A stretch of 64,000 nt of DNA from Bacteroidota bacterium (GTDB lineage Bacteria; Bacteroidota; Bacteroidia; Bacteroidales; Tenuifilaceae): assembly GCA_029560875.1 (NCBI GenBank), contig JAKQKB010000176.1, forward strand, positions 1 to 64,000, given 5' to 3'. Numbering within the stretch: the first letter of the stretch is position 1; the number at the start of each line of letters is the position of its first letter. The position numbers and the translations under genes were made by a program. Below the pieces are notes generated by a model, which worked only from the letters and a program-made list of their open reading frames with translations, did not search any database and was not told where the DNA came from. This document shows, piece after piece, positions 1-7,373 of this stretch.

Positions 1-2
1 AA

Positions 3-74
3 ATGGTTCAAGAGTACCTAGAGCACCATAGGGATAAACCCAACAGTGAAACGGGTAACTGGATACTAGAATAA
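3..74 (+). CDS. C-terminal tail of an unrecognised ORF (partial)
   Basis: An open frame enters from the left edge and stops at 72-74. It encodes 23 residues that start MVQEYLEHH and end GNWILE, polar with an acidic end. I do not recognise the family. It lies directly before two short hairpins and the point where a sensor-kinase frame opens, so it could be the tail of a transposase or another inserted gene. That is inference from position only. It could also be chance coding. Confidence 0.2.
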   Translation: MVQEYLEHHRDKPNSETGNWILE

Positions 75-78
75 GGTT

Positions 79-135
79 AAAGAATTTCATTCTTTACTGC
101 TTTAAAAACCTATGGATTTTCAATCCATAGTGGTT
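79..135. repeat. Two adjacent hairpins at the sensor-gene junction
   Basis: Two inverted repeats lie back to back. The first is AAAGAAT-TTC-ATTCTTT at 79-95. The second is AACC-TATGGATT-TTC-AATCCATA-GT-GGTT at 107-135, with a two-base bulge. Both have a TTC loop. They sit between the tail of an unknown ORF and the first in-frame codon of the truncated sensor kinase. They may be a terminator of the left gene or the hairpin end of an inserted element. Confidence 0.4.
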
Positions 136-138
136 TAG

Positions 139-2808
139 TTACTCACATTCTTTTCCAATAAGTATTTCTTAGAATTTAATCCTAGGAAAAATACTTTCAA
201 TTATTTAGACAGAAATCATAGGTTCAACAATAGTTCTGGTACTTCTACTATTGGCTTTATCTCGTCATATAAGGATACTATCATCGGAAATGGAGTTGTT
301 GGAATTAAGATTTTCTCAAAGGATAATGTCATTGAAAATAATAGCGTTGGACAAGTATTCGATATTGTTGAAGATAATTCTGGCAGCCTTTGGATGGCAT
401 CTTGGAGCGATGGATTATCCCCTGAAAGACGAAGAGGTGGAGTTTATTATTTCAAAGACAAAAAAGTAGAGTACTATAGTTATAAACTTGGAATAGATAC
501 ACAGGAGTGTTGGTGCTTGCTTCACGATGAAGAGGAAAATGTTTTGTGGATAGGCACTCTAAATAAAGGGATATATAAACTTCCTCTTACTGGGATTGAG
601 TTTTTTTCGGCAGCGGACTTAAATGTGAGTAAGCCAAGTATAAATGACTATTTTATTGACTCAAAAGGGAATTCTTGGATTTCTGTTGGAGATAAAATTC
701 TGATTAACGGCAAAGAAAATGTCAAATTACAGTATCAGAGTTTCTTGGAAACTTATATTGCCTTTGTAAAAAGTTTTTTTAGTTTCTTGTTGGATAAGGA
801 GGGTAGTCCTGAAAAATATAAAAAGCTTAAAGAAAAAGGTGTAACTAAATACAACCCTTATATTTATAGAGATTCAATAAAACCAAAGGGGTCTTTATAT
901 AATCCAGAAGAGTTCAATATGTTTATAAGTAGAAGGGTTGTCGATTTTTATCGCTTCTTCGAAGACACTAAGGGAAATGTATGGATTGGCTCAAACCTAG
1001 GAGTATTCAAATATAATGATAACCAAGGCCTTCTATTGAATAATGTTACTATTGGAAATGCAAATATTCTAAGCATAACTTCTGATTTTATTTACTTATT
1101 AGCTCATTATCAAATTAGAAGTTATTCATTAGTCGATTACAATAATGTAAATTGGATTGATGTGAGGAAAAATCCTACGTGGTCATCAAATTTAGAGTAC
1201 ATTAAGGATAAAGATTGCTTCTGGATATACTGTAATACAGATGGATTATTTAAATATTGTAACAATGAACTCACAAAATTTCCATGTTTGTCAAATCAGA
1301 TTGACCTCGAATTTAATACTCTTTGCAAGGATTCAACTGGTCGCCTAATTGCTGGTACTAATACAGGGAAAATTTATATTCTCGAACAAGTTAACGATAG
1401 TTTAAAGGTGAGTTATTCCATTACAGAAAAGGATGGTGTAATTGGCACAGAAATAAGTTGGGCTTTGATAGATTTGAACAATAGGCTTTGGTTTGGCACG
1501 AATAGTGGACTAAATATGCTAAATCTCGAAAAACTATACAGAGAAAATAAAGTTGAACTATCATATTACAATCAAGAAAACGGCTATTTTGATAATTCAA
1601 CCTATAAAGCAGTGATGGATAAATCTGGTAAAATTGTAACAATTTCGAAGGACAATATCATAACGATTAATCCAGATATTTTAGTTCAGAATAATAAAAA
1701 ACCAAGTTTAGTAGTTGATAGAATTGATGTAAACTTCAAAGAGATTGATTGGGCTAAATTCTATGATACGGATAAATGGACTGGATTGCCCGTTGGAGAG
1801 ATTAGTTTACCCCATAATAGCAATACACTTACTTTCTATTTTCACTTTTTTGAATACCTTGAACCACATAAGGCTAGGTATAGTTACAAGTTAGAAGGTG
1901 TACAGAGTGATTGGTCGCCTTATACTTCCGAAACAAAGATAGTACTTACTAATCTAAGTCCAGATAATTATAAATTAGTTATTCATGGGAAGCTGTTATC
2001 TAATCCAAATGAGATTTCAGAACTTGTTATAAATTTTACAATTCGTCCACCATGGTGGAAGGCATGGTGGTTCTATAGTATAGTTGTTCTGTTAGTTATC
2101 CTGCTTACATACCAAATCTTTAAAAATAGACTTAAACGTGTTAGTGAAAAATCGAGGATAGACAAACGAGTGTCAGAGTTAAAGCTTGAGGCGTTAAGGG
2201 CACAAATGAATCCTCATTTCATTTTTAATGCATTCACATCCATTCAACTTTACATTTTGCAGAAGGACACAAAGAATGCGTTGGATTATATGGGACGATT
2301 TGCAAAACTTATTAGAATGACACTTGATAATTCAAGTAAAAAAAGAATTCAACTAACTGAGGAGATAAGTTTTTTGGAAAACTACTTGTATCTTGAGCAA
2401 CGTAGGGTGTCTAATTTGAACTATGAATTTATTCTTGCTCTTGATATTGATACCGATGAGGTTTTTATTCCTCCAATGTTGATACAACCCTTGATAGAGA
2501 ACTCGATAATGCACGGAATAAGACACTTGGAAGGAGAGGGTCGGATATCTATTGAGTTTAAAAAAGAGGATGAAAAAACTATTCGTTGCATAATAGAAGA
2601 CAATGGTATAGGTAGGACGAAATCCTCTGAATTGTATTCCAGCCAGACAAAAACTCACGAGTCGAGAGGTACAAGAATTACAGAGGAAAGAATTAGGTTG
2701 CTTAATTCATCAAATAGCAATGCTAACATTCAATTGTTTTATACAGACCTCTGTGAGGATGGGAGAGCCACAGGAACAAGGGTTGAACTGCTAATGCCAA
2801 TTCAATAG
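139..2808 (+). CDS. Two-component propeller sensor, LytS-type histidine kinase, 5'-truncated
   Basis: The frame is open from 139 (in-frame stop at 136-138) to 2808. The first in-frame ATG is only at 394, in the middle of a propeller repeat, and coding similarity clearly continues upstream of it (DNSGSLWMAS-type repeat). The protein therefore lacks its signal peptide and first propeller blades. Visible in order: Reg_prop repeats (WIGT, WIGSN, WFGTNSGL), a Y_Y_Y domain around nt 1800-2040, a membrane helix near nt 2065-2125, a His_kinase domain with the MNPHFIFNAF phospho-acceptor motif near nt 2205, and an ATPase N box (PPMLIQPLIENS) near nt 2473. Full-length family members are about 1000 residues; here about 890 codons are open. 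No LytTR regulator follows. It is probably a disrupted gene that no longer reaches the membrane properly. Confidence 0.8.
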   Translation, partial: LLTFFSNKYFLEFNPRKNTFNYLDRNHRFNNSSGTSTIGFISSYKDTIIGNGVVGIKIFSKDNVIENNSVGQVFDIVEDNSGSLWMASWSDGLSPERRRGGVYYFKDKKVEYYSYKLGIDTQECWCLLHDEEENVLWIGTLNKGIYKLPLTGIEFFSAADLNVSKPSINDYFIDSKGNSWISVGDKILINGKENVKLQYQSFLETYIAFVKSFFSFLLDKEGSPEKYKKLKEKGVTKYNPYIYRDSIKPKGSLYNPEEFNMFISRRVVDFYRFFEDTKGNVWIGSNLGVFKYNDNQGLLLNNVTIGNANILSITSDFIYLLAHYQIRSYSLVDYNNVNWIDVRKNPTWSSNLEYIKDKDCFWIYCNTDGLFKYCNNELTKFPCLSNQIDLEFNTLCKDSTGRLIAGTNTGKIYILEQVNDSLKVSYSITEKDGVIGTEISWALIDLNNRLWFGTNSGLNMLNLEKLYRENKVELSYYNQENGYFDNSTYKAVMDKSGKIVTISKDNIITINPDILVQNNKKPSLVVDRIDVNFKEIDWAKFYDTDKWTGLPVGEISLPHNSNTLTFYFHFFEYLEPHKARYSYKLEGVQSDWSPYTSETKIVLTNLSPDNYKLVIHGKLLSNPNEISELVINFTIRPPWWKAWWFYSIVVLLVILLTYQIFKNRLKRVSEKSRIDKRVSELKLEALRAQMNPHFIFNAFTSIQLYILQKDTKNALDYMGRFAKLIRMTLDNSSKKRIQLTEEISFLENYLYLEQRRVSNLNYEFILALDIDTDEVFIPPMLIQPLIENSIMHGIRHLEGEGRISIEFKKEDEKTIRCIIEDNGIGRTKSSELYSSQTKTHESRGTRITEERIRLLNSSNSNANIQLFYTDLCEDGRATGTRVELLMPIQ

Positions 2809-3158
2809 AAACTATTTTTACAATATAAATCCCTTATTCTAAGTTTAATTTAAGATTCCTAGTAGTCTGGCTTAGCTTTTTTTGAATCAAAAGTTCCTTT
2901 GGCATTTTACTTCTATATACAAAATTAACTTCTTTCAAAAATGACGAATTTCGAGATGTTTACAATGCGAGTGTTTTGTATCTATCTGAATTTATTGTCT
3001 TTATATTTTATATATTGTGTAAAACTAGAGTCTGAAGTACAGAAAATAGTCTGTAAATGAAACAAATCGTTTCATTATTTTTTCTTCAACTGAAAGTTAT
3101 AATTAGACTGAGATTGAATTTTTTTGAGTCCATCAAAAAAATGATGGGAAAGAGTTTA
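2809..3158. other. AT-rich gap between sensor kinase and AbiEii
   Basis: About 350 bp with no supported gene between two convergent genes. A short inverted repeat CCATC(A)n-TGATGG lies at 3130-3147, but the A run is in the loop and no clear U tract follows on either strand, so I do not call it a terminator. Nothing else is visible. Confidence 0.5.
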
Positions 3159-4232
3159 TTAGTGACTTGTTCTGTTAATATCAAAGATTTTATACCAATA
3201 AAAGAATGCTTCTGGGTTCGATTTCTTTAACCTGTTTAGTTTTGTGTTCAAAGGTTCACCAATAATCCAGTCTTTTAATTGCGTTGCATCATTATATTTC
3301 TCAATCTTAACAGCACCATGTTTTATTAGGGTTGCCAGATATGCTGCTTTTGAAGCATGCACGATACCCTTTTCTAAGTGGTAACTTTCTGAAAACACAA
3401 AACTTGAAACCCTTTGTATGCCCTGTTGCAGTTGATTGAAATCTCCATTGCCATCACCGCCTCTTGTAACAATGCAAAGAGAAGTCTGATAAATATCGTC
3501 TAATACATCTAGTTCGGAAAGTGAATCTTTTTCTCTATACAAAAGTTCTGTTTGTGAGAATCTTTTAAAGGTTGTTTTAATTATATCGATGTTAGTTACA
3601 TTGTCAAAAAGATTGCCAATATCATAGAGTTGTTTAATAATCTCCATGCTTTTGCTGTCACCATTTTTAAAGTAGGGGATACCTGTGGTCTTTGGAGCAA
3701 ACGCTGTTAACTTATCTCCAGCAATATCTTCTAAGCATGGAACTTCAACAATTGAGGGAGAGCCAATGTTTGGTACAAATGGTGATTTAATATCGATTTG
3801 AATCACTTTTTTATAAAGAATTTCCTCAAAAAGAATGTCAAGTAAAACGTATTCTTCTTCTTTCTTTGTTTTATATGTTGGTTTAAAGTAGAATTGGTAG
3901 TGTTCTTTATCAATCTTGGAGTTAACAACTCTATGCTGTAGACTTTTTCTTATAAACCCTTGTTCTGCGGCTACTTTATCAAGCAATTCGTCAAGATTCT
4001 TGGGTTTATTAGGTATGATGATGTCAATATCTATCGATAACCTTTTTGTTGAGTTTAAGTGAAGCATTAATGCTGTTCCGCCTTTAAACACAAAGGATAG
4101 TTTCTGTTCAACCAAACCTTCGAGTAACAATAGGGCACGAATTACTTTTTCAACCAATATTTTATCAGCATTTCGGTTTGCTTTAGAAACCGATTCTATC
4201 CAATTTAATGTGATTTCTTCTTTGTTTATCAT
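3159..4232 (-). CDS. AbiEii/AbiGii family nucleotidyltransferase toxin
   Basis: 357 residues from the ATG at 4232; a TTG two codons upstream is less likely. The N-terminal third shows the nucleotidyltransferase signature of the family: FKGGTALML followed by RLSIDIDII, i.e. GG-x-A then the D-x-D metal-binding pair. Later segments (CLEDIAGDKLTAFAPKTTG) match the conserved KL-A motif of AbiEii proteins. In the Streptococcus AbiE system such proteins act as nucleotidyltransferase toxins countered by AbiEi. Here it lies 21 bp downstream of an AbiEi-like gene on the same strand, the usual antitoxin-toxin order. It has no signal peptide or membrane segment, so it is cytoplasmic. It was probably brought in with the neighbouring integrated element. 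Confidence 0.9.
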   Translation of the reverse strand: MINKEEITLNWIESVSKANRNADKILVEKVIRALLLLEGLVEQKLSFVFKGGTALMLHLNSTKRLSIDIDIIIPNKPKNLDELLDKVAAEQGFIRKSLQHRVVNSKIDKEHYQFYFKPTYKTKKEEEYVLLDILFEEILYKKVIQIDIKSPFVPNIGSPSIVEVPCLEDIAGDKLTAFAPKTTGIPYFKNGDSKSMEIIKQLYDIGNLFDNVTNIDIIKTTFKRFSQTELLYREKDSLSELDVLDDIYQTSLCIVTRGGDGNGDFNQLQQGIQRVSSFVFSESYHLEKGIVHASKAAYLATLIKHGAVKIEKYNDATQLKDWIIGEPLNTKLNRLKKSNPEAFFYWYKIFDINRTSH

Positions 4233-4244
4233 ATTCAATATATT

Positions 4245-4267
4245 GGCAGCAATTTAGTCTTGCTGCC
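4245..4267. promoter_or_regulatory. Second GGCAGCAA inverted repeat at the AbiEi/AbiEii junction
   Basis: GGCAGCAA (4245-4252) and TTGCTGCC (4260-4267) form a perfect 8-bp inverted repeat across the AbiEi stop codon, just before the AbiEii start. The same arms, with similar AT-rich flanks, form the large palindrome upstream of AbiEi at 5034-5082. AbiEi proteins are known to bind inverted repeats in their own promoter, so this may be a second binding site. That is inference. Confidence 0.5.
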
Positions 4268-5006
4268 GTAAATTTGAAAAAGAATTTAAGTATTCTTGTA
4301 AACTATCTTTTTTTCTTCGCCTATTAGCATAGCGTAACATGCGATTCTCGTTTACTGAGTATTTTGTTAGGGCTTCCTGATAGATTGTTCTTAATTCAGA
4401 GCCTTGTTGAGCGGCAAAAATCACATTGTCACAAAAAATGTCAACTAACATTTTCTCAAGAGTTATAGTATTTATTCCTTCAATTTTTTGAAGTGGGGCT
4501 TCTGTAACCAAGGGTTTTACAATAAGTGTTTCCTTCGAGTCAAAAAGATATTTTTCGATAATGTCAGTGGTTGGCTCTATAAATACAGGGAGTTTTTCTT
4601 CTTTCAAAAAGTAGAAAACTGATTCAGTTGCATCTTTTTCAACCTCTACGAGAATATAAAACCGACCTGGTTGATGAATCATAAATTCATTAATTGATGA
4701 AGTACTCCAAATGCAAAAGTTAAGGTATGGAAATGCTTTCTTCAGTTTTTTGTTTATTGACTTTATTTTAATGGAGATTTCTGGAATATAGATTTTGCCA
4801 TTGCCTAAAGTTAGCTTCCCCCGTCCAATACGTTTGAGAATCCCTGTCTGAACAAGATTGTAAATTCTCCAATTAACAGTTGATGTCTTAATATTATTGT
4901 CTATGCTTTTGAAAAACTCAACAATATCAGACCCTTCAAATGTTTCTCTATCTTTGAAAGATTCCTTTAGGAGGTCAATATATGTTTCGTACTTTGCGAT
5001 GATTAT
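4254..5006 (-). CDS. AbiEi-like antitoxin with N-terminal HTH, non-canonical or lost start
   Basis: The frame is open from 5012 (preceded by a stop at 5013-5015) to 4254, about 250 residues. The first 90 or so residues (SDIVEFF, TVNWRIYNLVQTGILKRIGRGK) look like the winged-helix DNA-binding part of AbiEi-type antitoxins. The rest carries the family's conserved body (FMIHQPGRFYILVEVEKD, LVTEAPLQ, MLVDIFCD, RMLRYANRR). There is no ATG, GTG or TTG upstream of the ATG at 4682, which would give a 142-residue protein without the DNA-binding domain. The natural start would be near ATA-ATC-ATC at 5006-4998, so either a rare start codon is used or the start has mutated. The gene lies 21 bp upstream of the AbiEii toxin and just downstream of a large palindrome. 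Confidence 0.75.
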   Translation of the reverse strand: MIIAKYETYIDLLKESFKDRETFEGSDIVEFFKSIDNNIKTSTVNWRIYNLVQTGILKRIGRGKLTLGNGKIYIPEISIKIKSINKKLKKAFPYLNFCIWSTSSINEFMIHQPGRFYILVEVEKDATESVFYFLKEEKLPVFIEPTTDIIEKYLFDSKETLIVKPLVTEAPLQKIEGINTITLEKMLVDIFCDNVIFAAQQGSELRTIYQEALTKYSVNENRMLRYANRRRKKDSLQEYLNSFSNLRQQD

Positions 5007-5033
5007 GAATATTTAAGTGCAAATATAGTAAAA

Positions 5034-5082
5034 AAAACTATATTCTGGCAGCAAATAGATTTTGCTGCCGAAATATAGTTTT
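5034..5082. promoter_or_regulatory. Large palindromic operator upstream of AbiEi
   Basis: Two 23-bp arms (5034-5056 and 5060-5082) are inverted copies with only about three mismatches, separated by 3 bp. The core is GGCAGCAAA/TTTTGCTGCC and the outer part is AAAACTATATT/AAATATAGTTTT. A further ATATAGT copy follows at 5023-5029. On the minus strand a TATATTTG, matching the Bacteroidota -7 element, lies at 5027-5020 directly downstream. The arrangement fits AbiEi autoregulation, as known for AbiE of Streptococcus. Confidence 0.65.
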
Positions 5083-5430
5083 ACAGTTAGGAATGTATTG
5101 AAGACTTCAAATTTTTCATAAGAAAATTTCATATAAAGAACCGATTTTGCTTTTGTTGAAACAAAAACTAATGTCTTTGAGGGGAAGATTTTTTTATTAT
5201 AAAGATATTTTTACCTTTGTCGTACCCTTTGTATTTACTGAGTTTTTAAGACTTTTTAGAGTCTGATTCTGGAGTCCGATTTTGTCTTTTTTTGATAGAA
5301 AAAGTTCAAAATTGTCAACTTGTTTATTGTCTATTTTTCTACCAAATATTTTTTGAAAAATTCATACAGGGTTATTCGTTTAAAGGGTTTGAAAATATTG
5401 CTACAATCTCGTAAGTGCCTCATTAATAGA
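5083..5430. other. Gap between AbiE operator and tRNA fragment
   Basis: About 350 bp of AT-rich sequence with long T runs. The one open frame across it (5320-5532) runs through the tRNA fragment and its terminator and is not credible. By position this is the end of the integrated element. I see no integrase or other gene here. Confidence 0.5.
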
Positions 5431-5473
5431 TTCATAATCATGAGGTCGGCGGTTCAATCCCGCCTCTCGCTAC
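5431..5473 (+). other. 3' fragment of a tRNA-Met (CAT anticodon), probable att site
   Basis: The sequence from the anticodon loop TTCATAA onward reads as a normal tRNA 3' half. It has the strand TCATG, a variable part AGGTC, a T arm with stem GGCGG/CCGCC around TTCAATC (5448-5464), then TCTCGCT and discriminator A (5465-5472). No matching 5' acceptor strand (AGCGAGA), D arm or 5' anticodon strand lies upstream. A tRNA 3' fragment followed by a terminator is the usual footprint left at one end when an element integrates into a tRNA gene. The intact copy should lie left of this window. Confidence 0.7.
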
Positions 5474-5474
5474 G

Positions 5475-5502
5475 AAAGGGAACGATAAGTTCCCTTTTTT
5501 TT
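5475..5502 (+). terminator. Intrinsic terminator after the tRNA fragment
   Basis: Stem AAAGGGAAC / GTTCCCTTT with loop GATAA, followed by a T run to 5502. It starts two bases after the tRNA 3' end and is presumably the original tRNA terminator. Confidence 0.85.
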
Positions 5503-5666
5503 ATCCCATTTGCTTGTGTAGCTCCTATGTAGTCCCTAAGTTAAAAAGTGAATAAATCCCAAGTAGAAAAGTGATTTTTTGCATAAAAATTAAAGCCTTT
5601 TTTGTGCAATTGGGTTTCATTTTATAGACATATACCTCTTAATGTTTAAATAGATTAAAATCCAGT

Positions 5667-6101
5667 TTATATATCCCGAACTTTATCTTTGAAGTAGATA
5701 AAGTATTTTCCAATCCATTCATTAAGATTTTTGTGGTGCTTATCCCAGTCAAGTTTGTTTGTTGGGTCTGTATCGGTAAAGATTAAGTTTACATGATGCT
5801 CTTTACCTTCTTTTTCAGCCCACTCAATATTTTTTGACAGGTTTGTTTTTGAGTCATCTTCGTACTTCTCTCTAAGTTTACGGAAATTATCAAGTGCATT
5901 AATGCCTGAAATAACCAATTGAACTCCTATCCATTTGTCCCGAGTATTAGCAATAGCACAAATTTTAAAGTCTGTTCGACCTATGGCTATGTTTATCCAA
6001 TGCTGAGGAAGTGCTTTGGGTAGTTTGTAAGGTGCTTTAAGTTTCTCAACAGAATCTTTCAGTGCTTGCCAATATTCCTGCGGCAAAATCTTAGTATTAA
6101 A
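5667..6101 (-). pseudogene. DUF4268 domain fragment (5'-truncated)
   Basis: The frame is open from 6101 to 5667; a stop at 6102-6104 lies six codons before a possible TTG start at 6086. About 139 residues match the C-terminal DUF4268 domain (EYWQALKD, PQHWINIAIGRTDFKI, NTRDKWIGVQLVI, FRKLREKYEDD). In Bacteroidota this domain normally ends larger proteins with a nuclease-like N-terminal part, which is missing here. No ATG is present. The break falls beside a copy of the short repeat at 6112-6132, suggesting deletion or recombination there. I treat it as a gene remnant, although a short stand-alone protein from TTG cannot be excluded. Confidence 0.65.
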
Positions 6102-6111
6102 TTATCTGCTG

Positions 6112-6132
6112 AAAATAAATGGTTGGCTGTGG
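6112..6132. repeat. Dispersed repeat, copy A
   Basis: A 21-base stretch (AAAATAAATGGTTGGCTGTGG) is identical to 7187-7207. The similarity continues loosely downstream: a G-rich stretch and a CAGCGAGG-type word (6188-6194 here, about 7244 in copy B). The two copies flank the FISUMP lipoprotein gene in direct orientation. Confidence 0.6.
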
Positions 6133-6243
6133 GTGGTGTGGGGAGAGGGGGTTTTTAATGGTATGGTAGGGATAAAATATGTGCGCCAGCGAGGGGGTGT
6201 TTTTTTGCCTTTAGATGATAAGCAAAGCCTATTTTGATAGAAC

Positions 6244-6266
6244 GGCTGAGGCGTACAGCCTCAGCC
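6244..6266. terminator. Perfect 9-bp hairpin downstream of the FISUMP gene
   Basis: GGCTGAGGC / GCCTCAGCC with loop GTACA. It lies 42 bp past the stop codon of the minus-strand FISUMP gene. No strong U tract follows on either strand, so termination there is possible but not assured. Confidence 0.4.
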
Positions 6267-6307
6267 GAACAGGGCGTTTTATTATTAATTAGGCAACGCT
6301 TAAAGTG

Positions 6308-7003
6308 TTATTTATCTTTGATACACCTTATTGAAAATCCGTAATTATTGTCAATCTCATATATGAATGCAGCATCTGTATTATCAATCAGTTGCAGGCA
6401 ATACATTTTATCGGTTGTAGACGTTGAGGAACTCCACCAGAAACCGGAGGCGTTGATATCCATGTAACTACCACTAGCAACTCGGTTGCCTCCGGGTAAC
6501 GCTGTGAAATTTGATTCGTTTGTAGCATTTGAATTCCCATAAATCCAGTGCAGGGTTCCCTTTTCTTTGAGTTTTATTGAAGCATTTGATGGGCCTCCAA
6601 GATAATTTACCAAAGTTTCCAGTTCTGTTTTTGTTGGAATATGCCAACCCTCTGGACATATGTTTCTTGAATCAGAAACTGTATAGCCGTTGTAAAGTTT
6701 GCCGTATATGGCACTGCTGTCGGGTTTGTCATCGTAGTCGCACATTGCTCCGGCAAGAACGTTTGACCATTCAAAATTGGACAAATAAGTGCTAACATAA
6801 TCTCCATTTCGGTACCTTGTGACCTTAAGGTTCTCGGTCATCCAAATTTGCTCTCCAATTTTAACAGTACCATAGACGTTCCCGTCGATATCCGTCACTG
6901 TCAATGGAGTCGACTCTAATTCCTTTTTACAATTGGTTAAGGTAAGGCAAGCCAGAGTCAAAAGAATCCCCTTTTTACATAAAATGATGATTGAATTTTT
7001 CAT
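6308..7003 (-). CDS. FISUMP-domain lipoprotein
   Basis: 231 residues from an ATG at 7003. A lipoprotein signal ends with Cys25 (CLTLTNC). The rest is a single Fibrobacter succinogenes major paralogous domain: the start (DIDGNVYGTVKIGEQIWMTENL), the middle (CPEGWHIPTKTELETL) and the end (FWWSSSTS ... YGFSIRCIKD) are all present, so the domain is complete. The family is common in Bacteroidota and Fibrobacteres as surface or secreted protein modules; its biochemical role is not established. The gene stands alone between two copies of a short repeat, downstream of a truncated DUF4268 gene, which fits a cassette-like accessory gene. Confidence 0.85.
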   Translation of the reverse strand: MKNSIIILCKKGILLTLACLTLTNCKKELESTPLTVTDIDGNVYGTVKIGEQIWMTENLKVTRYRNGDYVSTYLSNFEWSNVLAGAMCDYDDKPDSSAIYGKLYNGYTVSDSRNICPEGWHIPTKTELETLVNYLGGPSNASIKLKEKGTLHWIYGNSNATNESNFTALPGGNRVASGSYMDINASGFWWSSSTSTTDKMYCLQLIDNTDAAFIYEIDNNYGFSIRCIKDK

Positions 7004-7186
7004 TAGAGTAAGGTTTTTGTTAAAATAAGTTGCATGGTTAATGTTGGGTAGATTAATTGCTTATTTGCCATATTAAACTTATCAGAAATGCATTTGAGAA
7101 TGATAATATAAACACAAAGATTAATGCAGCCGAGGATGCATTATAAAAGTAGGTAAAAAGTTAAATAAAAACAAGTAATATCTTGA

Positions 7187-7207
7187 AAAATAAATGGTTG
7201 GCTGTGG
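7187..7207. repeat. Dispersed repeat, copy B
   Basis: Identical over 21 bases to 6112-6132 and in the same orientation, with similar G-rich sequence following. The copies are about 1.08 kb apart with one lipoprotein gene between them. Confidence 0.6.
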
Positions 7208-7311
7208 TGTTGCGTTAGTGGGGGGAGGGTAGGTATTTGCGACAGCGAGGTGGTGAGGGGGTAAAAGAGCGAACGCGACGGAAGAAGATGCGTGCGAACA
7301 TGAGGGAAATT

Positions 7312-7344
7312 AAGAGGTTGTAAGTTTAAAACTTGCAACCTCTT
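7312..7344. terminator. Hairpin terminator after the SecD-like gene
   Basis: AAGAGGTTG-T-AAGTTT pairs with AACTT-G-CAACCTCTT across a short loop (about 15 pairs, one mismatch). It lies 30 bp beyond the stop of the minus-strand gene ending at 7374. Confidence 0.6.
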
Positions 7345-7373
7345 GTTTTATAAATATATTTCCTGTTTGTTTA

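Larger units (their letters stand above)
7004..7373. other. Intergenic region with G-rich repeat copy
   Basis: About 370 bp with no credible gene. It holds repeat copy B (7187-7207) with its G-rich downstream part, a stretch with GCGAACGCGACGG-type words at 7269-7282, and a hairpin at 7312-7344. The left part would contain the promoter of the minus-strand FISUMP gene, but I find no clear match. Confidence 0.5.

Noticed and set aside
3130-3147. CCATC(A)n-TGATGG hairpin as AbiEii terminator
   Set aside because: The A/T run is in the loop and no U tract follows the stem on the minus strand.
5397-5473. Complete tRNA gene
   Set aside because: No 5' acceptor strand complementary to TCTCGCT, no D arm and no 5' anticodon strand could be found, so only the 3' half is real.
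5320-5532. 70-residue open frame over the tRNA fragment
   Set aside because: It runs through the tRNA 3' half and the terminator hairpin, has no family features, and the AT-rich start is not coding-like.
7141-7338. 65-residue minus-strand frame
   Set aside because: Its Pro/Leu/Ser-rich product comes from the G-rich repeat and the terminator hairpin, not from a gene.
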